In this document: positions 29,719 through 36,919 of the stretch, piece after piece
Layout of the letters: each line of letters begins with the position of its first letter
Numbering within the stretch: position 1 is the stretch's first letter
From: Agrobacterium tumefaciens
Lineage (GTDB): Bacteria > Pseudomonadota > Alphaproteobacteria > Rhizobiales > Rhizobiaceae
Assembly (NCBI RefSeq): GCF_005221385.1
Contig: NZ_CP039904.1
Location: 1,895,501-1,959,500 of the forward strand
DNA length: 64,000 nt
Reading direction: 5' to 3'
Notes under the pieces: model-generated
What the model was told of the DNA's origin: nothing
The model's input: the letters and a program-made list of their open reading frames with translations, nothing else
Databases searched by the model: none
Made by a program: the position numbers and the translations under genes

Positions 29719-29855
29719 GGTGAGGGAAACCCGCCGTTTTTCGAACGCTTCCGGACAAGTTGAATTAATTGTGTTCGGTAACGGTATGTTCGCCTTCCGG
29801 GAATATGCCTATGAGGACGGCTGGGTAAAAGCGGGCTTTGTTCAGGAGTAGCATA

Positions 29856-30458
29856 ATGAATATTGCAGCACGTCTGTCTTTGACGGCCATGATCGCACTG
29901 GTCGCGACATCATCTTTCGCCTCTGAGGATATGACTTCGGAGACGAGCGAGGCGATATTCGGTTTCGCTGGCGCCATGACGAAAGAAGACATGCTGAAAA
30001 GTGCTGCGCTCATTCCAGTGGAATATGAAAGAAACGCCACTATCGGCGGCGGCTACCAGTTTTATCCCTACCGTATCGGCAATGTAAAACTGGGCGGCGA
30101 GATTGGCATAGCCGCCAGGTTTGGCAAAGGCTTCACCGGCGAAGTCTGGGCCGGCCCGGTCGCACGTTACGAGCAGATCAGGCTTGGGGAGCGGCTTTTC
30201 ATCACGCCAAGCTTTACCGCCGGTCTCAGCCTGGTCACGGATGCGCAGCCGGGCCGTGAGCGTGAGCAGGAAATCAAGGACGACGGCAATGCCAATGTCC
30301 TGTTTTATCTGGGGCCGGAAATCAATGTCTCCTTCAGCGAGGATTCGTCGACGGAATTCTTCTGGCGCCTTCACCACCGTTCCGGCGGTGGCAAAACTTT
30401 GGGCAATATGAAGGGCGCTACAAACGCCAATGTATTCGGTGTTCGCTACAAGTTTTGA
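29856..30458 (+). CDS. Outer-membrane beta-barrel protein, possibly PagL-like lipid A deacylase
   Basis: This 200-residue protein has a Sec signal (LTAMIALVATSSFA). It shows alternating aromatic/hydrophobic beta strands and ends in an aromatic residue (GVRYKF), typical of outer-membrane barrels. Near the C-terminus H174-R-S176 resembles the His-x-Ser pair of PagL-type lipid A 3-O-deacylases, which also lies in the last strands. The match is motif-level only, and the catalytic Glu is not evident. The ATG at 29856 follows AGGAG, making this start better than the ATG 18 bases upstream. It appears monocistronic. Confidence 0.55.
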   Translation: MNIAARLSLTAMIALVATSSFASEDMTSETSEAIFGFAGAMTKEDMLKSAALIPVEYERNATIGGGYQFYPYRIGNVKLGGEIGIAARFGKGFTGEVWAGPVARYEQIRLGERLFITPSFTAGLSLVTDAQPGREREQEIKDDGNANVLFYLGPEINVSFSEDSSTEFFWRLHHRSGGGKTLGNMKGATNANVFGVRYKF

Positions 30459-30676
30459 GATGACAGCGCCGGGTAAAGCCTCGCGAACCGGCTGAATTTC
30501 AGTCACGTTTCTTTTTCGTTGCAAACCGTCACGAGGTACCCTTGCGTCTGGCGCATGGGTGTATTGCCTTATTCTGCCTGTTCATTGGGCATGAGAAAGC
30601 GCATATAGAGGGCATCAAAGGACGCCGGAACGAAAACGTTGCTGACGTCACCTAAACCTCAAGAAAGGGTCATGTC

Positions 30677-30823
30677 ATGAACGTAGCACGCAGCTTTAAC
30701 AATTGGCGCAAATATCGTCAGACCATCAACGAACTGGGCCGCATGAGCACCCGTGAACTGCACGATCTCGGTCTCGACCGCAGCCAGATCACCAGCGTTG
30801 CCCGCGCCGCAATCGGCAAATAA
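30677..30823 (+). CDS. DUF1127 small protein, 48 aa
   Basis: This is a 48-residue basic protein, MNVARSFNNWRKYRQ...ARAAIGK, with the DUF1127 (YjiS-like) pattern of an Arg-rich N-terminus, then L-x-x-M-S-x-R-E-L-x-D-L-G-L-x-R-S-x-I. Frame, conserved spacing and the AAGAAAGG ribosome site support it, although it is short. In Agrobacterium, DUF1127 proteins have been linked to phosphate and carbon metabolism and RNA-related regulation. A strong terminator lies 31 bases after the stop, so it forms a one-gene transcript. Confidence 0.88.
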   Translation: MNVARSFNNWRKYRQTINELGRMSTRELHDLGLDRSQITSVARAAIGK

Positions 30824-30854
30824 TCAAGACGATTATTGTCGTGTCTTAATGCCC

Positions 30855-30881
30855 AAACGCCCGCTTCGCGGGCGTTTTTGT
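30855..30881 (+). terminator. Rho-independent terminator of the DUF1127 gene
   Basis: AAACGCCCGC and GCGGGCGTTT form a stem closed by a TTC loop and followed by a T-rich tail. It ends the DUF1127 transcript. Confidence 0.9.
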
Positions 30882-31104
30882 TTTGGCGCATCATTCAATT
30901 TCTTCGTCACCTTTTGACGCTTGTAACGAAGTTTTGCCCGGCTGCGTGAAATAGGCAGTCTGCGGTTTTTGCAGACGATGCGACAAGACGTGAAGCTGTG
31001 GCATCCATATCCCATAGCGTGAAATTCGCCATGCACCAAATGCATATCTGTACTGCAAGCTTATGCCTGTGAAATGCGCAGGAAAATGCTATCTTCAAAT
31101 CATC

Positions 31105-31263
31105 GAAACGGATGTACCTCCTCCCACATCCTTTTGGTAATGCGGGCGATCCTACTCCTCCTCCCAAGGATTGCCCCAGGGACAGCGGTTTCCTCCTCCC
31201 ATATCGCTGTTCATCTTTTCAGAAGCCTGCCGCACCTCCTCCCGCGGCAGGCTTTTCTGTTTT
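31105..31263 (+). ncRNA. Four-hairpin small RNA with CCTCCTCCC loops (cuckoo/alpha-r14-type)
   Basis: Four consecutive hairpins each place the nonamer CCTCCTCCC in the loop. Stem 1 is 31110-31115 with 31126-31131 (GGATGT/ACATCC). Stem 2 is 31144-31153 with 31167-31176 (ten pairs, one G-U). Stem 3 is 31182-31189 with 31203-31210. Stem 4 is 31225-31233 with 31244-31252 (GCCTGCCGC/GCGGCAGGC), followed by TTTTCTGTTTT as terminator. The loop sequence is complementary to Shine-Dalgarno sequences. Rhizobial small RNAs of the alpha-r14 or cuckoo type carry this motif in loops. The 5' end is approximate and I do not see a convincing promoter. The surrounding 30882-31303 holds no gene. Confidence 0.88.
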
Positions 31264-31303
31264 CAGCCTTATCTTCAGGTCAGATTAATTTTAAGGAAGT
31301 GCC

Positions 31304-31747
31304 TCAGTCGAAAGCCATCATGCCGATGGGCGTCACCGCATGGGTGCCGGCCCGTTTGGCAAGCGCGTAGGACAGGCATTGTCCCACTGCGTCCTGCGGC
31401 ACGGGCTTGGCAATTACTCCCGCGCCAATGCCCAGATTGACGACCACTTCCGGGTTTGCCGTCATGAAAATCACCACCACGCCATGATCCTGGGAAAGAC
31501 GGCGGCCGATCTCCGGGCCAGTCTGGCCATCGGCAAGGTTGACGTCGACGAAGGCGATGTCGGCGCGGCTGCCGAGCGCAACGGCCTCATCCAGCCGGTT
31601 GGCGATGCCGATGACATCTGCCTCTTCATCCGCCTGGAGAATGGAATCCTCTATGTCCATGGCGATGAGGAACTCATCCTCGACGATCAGCACCCGCGGC
31701 TGTTCCATGCGGAAACCCGGTTCGCTTTGCAAGACGTCTGCCAACAT
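31304..31747 (-). CDS. Single-domain response regulator
   Basis: This 147-residue stand-alone receiver domain has acidic residues E23-D24-E25 in LIVEDEF. The phospho-acceptor is D68 in IAFVDVNL, with the switch Thr at T96 (IFMTAN) and the conserved Lys at K114 (IAKPV). There is no output domain. The start at 31747 is selected because GGAGG lies seven bases upstream; an internal ATG (31708) begins exactly at the receiver fold and is the alternative. No kinase is adjacent. It is divergent from the short ftsZ gene, with about 370 bases between them. Confidence 0.87.
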   Translation of the reverse strand: MLADVLQSEPGFRMEQPRVLIVEDEFLIAMDIEDSILQADEEADVIGIANRLDEAVALGSRADIAFVDVNLADGQTGPEIGRRLSQDHGVVVIFMTANPEVVVNLGIGAGVIAKPVPQDAVGQCLSYALAKRAGTHAVTPIGMMAFD

Positions 31748-32121
31748 ATGTCTGCCTCCATTCTGTGCGCCAAGCGCGGTCGGCAAGCAAACACTTGTCG
31801 GCACAACTCGTTCCAAACTGAGATAAACATAGTGAATGGAGTGTAAACGGCGTGCCTTTTCGGCTATCACCATTCAATAGCGAAGCAGTTGATTCGGTTT
31901 GGTTTTCATCCGGAGGAAGGGTGGGAGAACGTTGCCGTAGCGCATCTTTCGCCGCTGGAGCACAAGTCTTTTGGCCGCAATCGGCCGATAGCTTATATGC
32001 AATTCAACGCGTTAAAGCCTCCTTCGTGCGCCAGGAAGGAAGTGCCGGAACGCCGCCGATCATTCGCGTGCCGCGGCCAAAACGGCGCGGGACACTATGA
32101 GTTTAGAAAGAGAATAACACG
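31748..32121. other. Divergent intergenic region between response regulator and ftsZ
   Basis: These 374 bases lie between two divergent genes. A possible 82-residue frame at 31852-32100 has no recognisable domain and is not called. No strong terminator or palindrome was seen. The region presumably contains promoters for both genes. Confidence 0.5.
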
Positions 32122-33084
32122 ATGACCCAGTCTCCGCGCGCTTCGATTGCCCGCAACACTCCCAATATCGCTGTCGTCGGCGTTGGTGGCGGTGGCGGAA
32201 ATGCGATCAACAACATGATCTCCGAGGGCATTAGCGGGGTCGATTTCATCGCCGCCAATACGGACGCGCAGGCGCTGAAGAAAACCAATGCACCGCGGAT
32301 GGTGCAGCTCAGTTCCGAGCTGACCGGTGGACTTGGTGCAGGGGCCGATCCGGAGGTCGGTCGGCAGGCGGCGATCGATTCACTCGATGAGATCATGGAT
32401 CACTTGAGCGGTTACGACATGTGTTTCATCACCGCCGGCATGGGCGGCGGCACCGGCACGGGTGCGGCCCCGGTAATTGCGGAAGCCTGCCGGGCAAAGA
32501 ACATCCTCACCGTTGGCGTTGTTACGCTTCCCTTCAGCTTTGAAGGTGCGCGCCGCATGCGAGCTGCCGAATACGGCTTTGCCAACCTGCTCAATACCGC
32601 CGATACCGTCATCGTAATTCCCAACCAGAACCTGTTGCGCATCGCCGACGCTGGCACCACCTTCGAGAATGCGCTGAAGACGGCCGACAAGGTCCTGTCG
32701 CTCGGCGTGCGTTGCGTCACCGATCTCATTCTGCGCGAGGGTCTCGTCAATCTCGATTTCGCCGATGTGCGCTACGTCATGAAAAATGGTGGCCGGGCGC
32801 TTATGGGCACGGCGCAGGCCAAGGGTGAAAAGCGCGCCTCGGAAGCGGCGGCCGCCGCCATCGCCAACCCGCTGCTCGGCGAACCGTCGCTGAAAGAAGC
32901 GCGCGGTGCGCTTGTGGCCATCTCCGGTGGCAACGATCTGACGCTTTATGAGATCGATGAGGCGATGACGCTGGTGCGCGAGGCTGTCAGCGAGGAGACG
33001 GATGTGGTGATGGGCGCTTCTTTCGATCCGACGCTGGACGGGGCTTTCAAGATCTCTGTCGTGGCCACCGGCCTGCGGAACTGA
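32122..33084 (+). CDS. ftsZ1: FtsZ paralogue lacking the C-terminal tail
   Basis: This 320-residue tubulin-like GTPase has the signature GGGTGTG at residues 108-114 and an intact T7 loop N210-L-D212-F-A-D215, so GTP binding and hydrolysis look preserved. The sequence ends right after the polymerisation domain (FKISVVATGLRN). It therefore lacks the linker and conserved C-terminal peptide that bind FtsA and other partners; full-length alphaproteobacterial FtsZ exceeds 500 residues. Agrobacterium is known to carry a main FtsZ plus such an accessory copy. The ribosome site is weak. No other division genes are nearby. The symbol follows that reported accessory FtsZ and is probable. Confidence 0.88.
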   Translation: MTQSPRASIARNTPNIAVVGVGGGGGNAINNMISEGISGVDFIAANTDAQALKKTNAPRMVQLSSELTGGLGAGADPEVGRQAAIDSLDEIMDHLSGYDMCFITAGMGGGTGTGAAPVIAEACRAKNILTVGVVTLPFSFEGARRMRAAEYGFANLLNTADTVIVIPNQNLLRIADAGTTFENALKTADKVLSLGVRCVTDLILREGLVNLDFADVRYVMKNGGRALMGTAQAKGEKRASEAAAAAIANPLLGEPSLKEARGALVAISGGNDLTLYEIDEAMTLVREAVSEETDVVMGASFDPTLDGAFKISVVATGLRN

Positions 33085-33134
33085 GGCGCAGCTACAGCGA
33101 CAGGGAGTTACGGGGGAGTACGAGGGTGCGGCTC

Positions 33135-33261
33135 GTTTCTTCTCCCCGCCGGGGAGAAGGTGGCCCGAAGGGTCGGATGAGGGGGCAACGTTGCCGAATA
33201 TCTCTACCCTTGCCCCCTCATCCCGCTGCCGCGACCTTCTCCCCGAACGGGGAGAAGAAAC
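33135..33261. repeat. Long palindromic rhizobial repeat (TTCTCCCCGCCGGGGAGAAG), copy 1
   Basis: Both ends carry GTTTCTTCTCCCC or its inverse. Inner arms AGGGTCGGATGAGGGGGC and GCCCCCTCATCCCGCTGCCG face each other. A nearly identical element lies at 44015-44140. This is typical of the mosaic intergenic elements of Rhizobium and relatives. It occupies much of the 33085-33484 gap. Confidence 0.85.
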
Positions 33262-33340
33262 AGGCGGCGTGCTCCCCGTTCCCCGATAAACTAAGCGGCG
33301 ACATTTTATAAACAGCGTACACGCCACAAACCGAACAATT

Positions 33341-33377
33341 AAAAGCCGTCGCGGGTAATTTTCGCGACGGCTTTTTG
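33341..33377 (+). terminator. Strong rho-independent terminator
   Basis: AAAAGCCGTCGCG pairs with CGCGACGGCTTTT around a short loop and is followed by more T residues. It would end any transcript from ftsZ through the repeat, before the GntR gene. Confidence 0.85.
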
Positions 33378-33461
33378 TTGTTTTTGAACAATTATTCCGC
33401 CATTCGGGGAGGCGGGGCTGCAACGCGTCGTTGATAACGAAAAAAGATAATAGTACTCTTT

Positions 33462-33471
33462 ATGTCGACAA
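33462..33471. promoter_or_regulatory. Candidate GntR operator upstream of its own gene
   Basis: ATGTCGACAA, 13 bases before the GntR start, matches nine of ten positions of the perfect palindrome TTGTCGACAA found in front of the DapA-like gene. This suggests autoregulation. Confidence 0.45.
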
Positions 33472-33484
33472 GAAGGATTTGGCT

Positions 33485-34183
33485 ATGACGGATATAATTG
33501 CTTCTGCCGAGCGCAAGCGCGGCTCCGGCGTGAAGATGGTCTATGATCTGCTGCGCGACGAGATTCTCGATCTGGTCCTGCCGCCGGGAAGCCCCATTGA
33601 CGAGGTGCAGCTTGCCGAACGGTTCAAGATGTCGCGCACGCCCATACGCGAGGCGCTGGTGCGGCTTTCGGGTGAAGGGCTGATCGATACGTTGCCGAAC
33701 CGCTCGACCATGGTGTCGAATATCGATTTCCTCAACATGCACACCTATTTCGATGCGCTGGTGCTGATGTACCGGGTCACCACCCAGCTTGCGGCGCAAT
33801 ATCACCGCCCCGAGGATCTGGCGGGAATCCGTGCCCATAATGCGGAATTCGCCATTGCGGTGGAAGAGCAGAATGCGCTGGCAATGATTTCTACCAACGC
33901 CGCACTTCATCTCTCCATCGCCGAGGCAGGCCGAAACCCCTATTTCACCAGCCTGTTCAAGCGCCTGCTGGATGAGGGGCGGCGCATTCTGAGACTTTAT
34001 TACCAGTCCTATGAGGACCGTCTGCCGAAGCGTTTCGTCCATGACCATGACGCAATGATCGCCGCCATCGCCGCGCGGGATATCGCCCTTTCCGAAAAAC
34101 TGGCGCGTGAACATGCGGAACAGATCGTGCAGCAGGTGCAGAAATTGCTGGTGCGAAATGAGCGGTTGGAAATAAATCTGTAG
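33485..34183 (+). CDS. GntR-family (FadR/FCD) transcriptional regulator
   Basis: This 232-residue regulator has an N-terminal winged helix (VYDLLRDEILDLVLPPGSPIDEVQLAERFKMSRTPIREALVRLSGEGL, at about residues 18-65) with the GntR signature SRTPIREAL. The C-terminal helical FCD ligand-binding domain contains the metal-binding His pattern around LHLSIAEAGRN and HDHDAM. The ATG at 33485 is preceded by AAGGAT; an upstream in-frame ATG would add 18 unrelated residues. It precedes the DapA-like gene and probably controls the proline-analogue catabolic genes. Confidence 0.87.
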   Translation: MTDIIASAERKRGSGVKMVYDLLRDEILDLVLPPGSPIDEVQLAERFKMSRTPIREALVRLSGEGLIDTLPNRSTMVSNIDFLNMHTYFDALVLMYRVTTQLAAQYHRPEDLAGIRAHNAEFAIAVEEQNALAMISTNAALHLSIAEAGRNPYFTSLFKRLLDEGRRILRLYYQSYEDRLPKRFVHDHDAMIAAIAARDIALSEKLAREHAEQIVQQVQKLLVRNERLEINL

Positions 34184-34195
34184 CTTGTCGATTTC

Positions 34196-34205
34196 TTGTC
34201 GACAA
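34196..34205. promoter_or_regulatory. Perfect palindrome TTGTCGACAA, candidate GntR operator
   Basis: The ten-base perfect palindrome lies between the GntR gene and the DapA-like gene, 88 bases before the latter. An extra half-like TTGTCG occurs eleven bases upstream. The form resembles GntR-family sites of the TTGT-x2-ACAA kind. Confidence 0.5.
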
Positions 34206-34292
34206 ATAAAATACAAGATAGTAATGTCCTTGTTGAAAGGGTGGCGCATCGCTGCGTCCATTCCTGAGAACCATGTGCCTTAGGAGCTAATA

Positions 34293-35258
34293 ATGACGGC
34301 CAGCATTTTTTCCGGCGTGATTCCCGCCTTGATGACCCCCTGCAAGGAAGATCGCACCCCTGATTTTGATGCGCTTGTGCGCAAGGGCAAGGAACTGATT
34401 GCCGATGGCATGTCGGCCGTCGTTTATTGCGGTTCCATGGGCGACTGGCCGCTTCTCACCGATGAGCAGCGCATGGAAGGCGTGGAGCGTCTGGTCAAGG
34501 CTGGCATCCCCGTTATCGTCGGCACCGGTGCGGTCAACACGGCCTCCGCCGTCGCGCATGCCGCCCACGCCCAGAAGGTTGGTGCCAAGGGCCTGATGGT
34601 CATTCCCCGCGTCCTGTCTCGCGGTTCGGTCATCGCGGCCCAGAAGGCGCACTTCAAGGCCATTCTCTCGGCCGCTCCTGAAATTCCGGCGGTTATCTAC
34701 AACAGCCCCTATTACGGTTTTGCCACCCGCGCAGATCTCTTCTTCGCGTTGCGTGCCGAACACAAGAACCTGATCGGCTTCAAGGAGTTCGGCGGTCCGG
34801 CTGATATGCGTTACGCAGCTGAAAACATCACCAGCCGTGATGATGAAGTGACCCTGATGATCGGCGTCGATACCGCCGTTTTCCACGGCTTCGTCAACTG
34901 CGGTGCAACCGGCGCCATCACCGGCATCGGCAATGTTCTGCCGAAGGAAGTGATTCATCTGTGCAAGCTGTCGCAGGCCGCTGCCAAGGGTGATGCGGAT
35001 GCCCGCACCCGCGCGCTGGAGCTGGAGCAGGCGCTGGCCGTACTCTCCTCCTTTGATGAAGGTCCGGATCTGGTTCTGTATTTCAAGCACATGATGGTGC
35101 TGAAGGGCGACAAGGAATACACGCTGCATTTCAACGAAACCGACGCCCTGACGGACAGCCAGCGCGGTTATGTCGAGGCGCAGTTCAAGCTGTTCAACAG
35201 CTGGTATGCCGACTGGAGCAAGCTTCCCGGTGCCGTTCAGACCTGTAAGGCTGCCTGA
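34293..35258 (+). CDS. DapA-family aldolase/deaminase, probable pyrroline-4-hydroxy-2-carboxylate deaminase
   Basis: This 321-residue class I Schiff-base TIM-barrel protein of the dihydrodipicolinate synthase family carries the catalytic Tyr in IYNSPYYG (about residue 132) and the Schiff-base Lys in LIGFKEFGG (about 164). The usual pyruvate-binding GGTGE is replaced by CGSMGDW, showing that it is not housekeeping DapA. In hydroxyproline operons a member of this family deaminates delta-1-pyrroline-4-hydroxy-2-carboxylate to alpha-ketoglutarate semialdehyde. The nearby DadA-like oxidoreductase, racemase-family and LDH2 genes support that role. The ATG follows AGGAG, and a strong terminator follows the gene. 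The specific reaction is inferred from context. Confidence 0.75.
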   Translation: MTASIFSGVIPALMTPCKEDRTPDFDALVRKGKELIADGMSAVVYCGSMGDWPLLTDEQRMEGVERLVKAGIPVIVGTGAVNTASAVAHAAHAQKVGAKGLMVIPRVLSRGSVIAAQKAHFKAILSAAPEIPAVIYNSPYYGFATRADLFFALRAEHKNLIGFKEFGGPADMRYAAENITSRDDEVTLMIGVDTAVFHGFVNCGATGAITGIGNVLPKEVIHLCKLSQAAAKGDADARTRALELEQALAVLSSFDEGPDLVLYFKHMMVLKGDKEYTLHFNETDALTDSQRGYVEAQFKLFNSWYADWSKLPGAVQTCKAA

Positions 35259-35278
35259 GCAGTCGCTGACGTGAAAAC

Positions 35279-35306
35279 AAAAGGCCCGCAAATGCGGGCC
35301 TTTTTT
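35279..35306 (+). terminator. Rho-independent terminator after the DapA-like gene
   Basis: AAAGGCCCGCA pairs with TGCGGGCCTTT across two loop bases and runs into six T residues. It separates this gene from the convergent reductase gene. Confidence 0.9.
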
Positions 35307-35341
35307 GCATGTTATGAGGTTTGATCGTTCCCCGGCTTCGA

Positions 35342-35428
35342 CGTCATCCTCGGGCGTGTCCCGAGGATCTGCCAACGTTTAGTCAAATCAATCGGTTGCA
35401 GATGCTCGGGACAGGCCCGAGCCTCACG
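35342..35428. repeat. Palindromic mosaic repeat (CCTCGGGC...GTCCCGAGG type)
   Basis: Two inverted arms, CCTCGGGCGTGTCCCGAGG (35348-35366) and GCTCGGGACAGGCCCGAGC (35404-35422), are bounded by CGTCAT and CACG. The architecture is the same as the repeat at 24366-24479 with different arm sequence. It sits between two convergent genes. Confidence 0.7.
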
Positions 35429-35503
35429 GAGGAGAGGTTTGCGGTCTTCGCCATCACATCAGGCCCGCGCCCTCAGCCTTTTGTATATCGCTCCCCAACG
35501 CGG

Positions 35504-36541
35504 TCAGGAGACCGCGTCCAGACCCTTCTCCAGCAACCGGTCGAGCCCGGCCATTTCTGCTGCGGTCAGCGTGATGCCCTCGCTTTCGGACTTGGCGCGT
35601 GCGACGAAGCGGCGGCCGGAGGGCAGGCGGGCGCCCTGGCCGATGATGGCGTCGAACAGCACTTCCGCGCGCTGGAACGGGTCGCCGGGGCGGCCCCTGG
35701 CGAAGGCTTCGGGAGAGAAGGCGACAATCAGCTCGCCGTGTGTGGGGGCGAGCGCCGTGCTGCCGAGAAAGTCGAGGGCTTCGGGGCTGGTCAGGTCGCC
35801 GATCATGATACCGGCGAGAAGTTCGATCATGGTGCCGATTGCCGATCCCTTGTGCCCGCCGAAAGGCAGCATGGAACCGGCAAGCGCGGCTTCCGGGTCG
35901 GTCGTCGGCTTGCCTTCAGCGTCCAGCGCCCATCCTTCCGGCAGGGATTTGCCTGCGCGACGGTGCAGTTCGATTTCGCCGCGCGCCGCAACCGATGTGG
36001 CGAAATCGAAGACATAGGGTGATGTATCCTTGCGCGGCCAGCCGAAAGCGAAGGGGTTGGTGCCGAGAAGCGGTTTGCTGCCGCCAGTGGGGGCAACGGC
36101 GGAATAGCTGGGGCACATCACCAGCCCGGCAAGGCCGTTCTCGGTCAGTCCCTCGATTTCCGGCCAGAGCGCCGAGAAATGCGTGCAGTCATTGATGACG
36201 AGTGCGGCGATGCCCGAACGTTTCGCCCGCTCCACCAGAACCGGCAGGCCCAGTTCGAAAGCTGGGTTGGCAAAGCCGCCATTGGCGTTGACCTTCACGA
36301 TCGCCGTGCCGTCATCTTCGGCCACATCAGGGATCGCGTCAGGCTTCACCTTACCGGCCTTGACGGTGCGCAGCGCGCCCTCGATGCGGTAGATGCCGTG
36401 CGATTTGCAGGCGTCGCGCTCGCCGGCGGTGATGACGCGGGCAAGCGCTCCCGACTGCACGTCATTCAGCCCCGCCTTGCGGAAAATTTCTTCAACCCGC
36501 TTTGAAAGCGCATCAATGGTCAGGGTGGTGGCGTCGCTCAT
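35504..36541 (-). CDS. LDH2/MDH2-family oxidoreductase, probable delta-1-pyrroline-2-carboxylate reductase
   Basis: This 345-residue NAD(P)H-dependent oxidoreductase of the malate/L-lactate dehydrogenase type 2 family has the conserved SHG in CKSHGIYRI (about residue 46). It also shows NDCTHFSALWPEIEGL and the nucleotide-binding region FDFATSVAARGEI. LPFGGHKGSAIG is the C-terminal family motif. Characterised Agrobacterium relatives reduce delta-1-pyrroline-2-carboxylate to L-proline after dehydration of 3-hydroxyproline, which fits aconitase X and the racemase-family gene downstream. ATG 36541 is favoured over 36544 by spacing from GGAGG. It is divergent from the ABC transporter operon, and the shared promoter region carries paired TTTGTATACT sites. 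Confidence 0.8.
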   Translation of the reverse strand: MSDATTLTIDALSKRVEEIFRKAGLNDVQSGALARVITAGERDACKSHGIYRIEGALRTVKAGKVKPDAIPDVAEDDGTAIVKVNANGGFANPAFELGLPVLVERAKRSGIAALVINDCTHFSALWPEIEGLTENGLAGLVMCPSYSAVAPTGGSKPLLGTNPFAFGWPRKDTSPYVFDFATSVAARGEIELHRRAGKSLPEGWALDAEGKPTTDPEAALAGSMLPFGGHKGSAIGTMIELLAGIMIGDLTSPEALDFLGSTALAPTHGELIVAFSPEAFARGRPGDPFQRAEVLFDAIIGQGARLPSGRRFVARAKSESEGITLTAAEMAGLDRLLEKGLDAVS

Positions 36542-36582
36542 CATGATCCTCCGATATCGGCTCGCACATCTTGAATACATAA

Positions 36583-36592
36583 AGTATACAAA
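36583..36592 (-). promoter_or_regulatory. Candidate GntR-type site, reductase side
   Basis: AGTATACAAA on the plus strand reads TTTGTATACT on the minus strand. It is about 42 bases upstream of the reductase start, where a repressor or activator would act. It is the exact inverse of the site at 36822. Confidence 0.5.
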
Positions 36593-36821
36593 GGCGGGTC
36601 TATTGCAACTCGTCTTTTCGGTGAAGTGCCATGAAAGCGTAAATCGGCATCGAAGATACAGAGTTTTCAGTTTTTGTGACGGTTTCCTCTTCCTTCGCAT
36701 TCCCGGGCGGGCCGCGGCACTCGCGTCGGCTCAAGTGCTTGGGCTGAAAAGAGTCTTTTCTTCAGCCGCCACACAGACACCCATGCGGCAATTCCCGATT
36801 ATTCGCTGCTGCAAAATTCTT

Positions 36822-36831
36822 TTTGTATACT
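36822..36831 (+). promoter_or_regulatory. Candidate GntR-type site, ABC operon side
   Basis: TTTGTATACT lies about 90 bases before the binding-protein start and is identical to the inverted site at 36583-36592. GTATAC cores are common in GntR/FCD operators. A near-repeat TTGTATT follows at 36834. Confidence 0.5.
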
Positions 36832-36919
36832 AGTTGTATTTTTATGTTGATTTATCGGCCCCATAGGGAAATAGTGACCGGGCCTTCAAAGGCAGACCAA
36901 TTGTGGGAGCAAATAAAGA

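Larger units (their letters stand above)
36542..36919. promoter_or_regulatory. Divergent promoter region of the proline-analogue catabolic genes
   Basis: This 378-base region separates the reductase gene (minus) from the amino-acid ABC operon (plus). The ten-base sequence TTTGTATACT occurs once on each strand near the two ends (36822-36831 plus, 36583-36592 minus). No gene is seen inside. Confidence 0.6.

Noticed and set aside
30833..31167. Short minus-strand frames opposite and upstream of the small RNA
   Set aside because: No domain, no ribosome site, and they overlap a terminator and the structured RNA.
31117..31243. CRISPR-like array suggested by four copies of CCTCCTCCC
   Set aside because: The repeats are only nine bases, lie in loops of different stems at uneven spacing, and no cas genes are present; a structured RNA explains them.
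31852..32100. 82-residue plus-strand frame before ftsZ
   Set aside because: No recognisable domain or clear ribosome site; more likely promoter and leader sequence.
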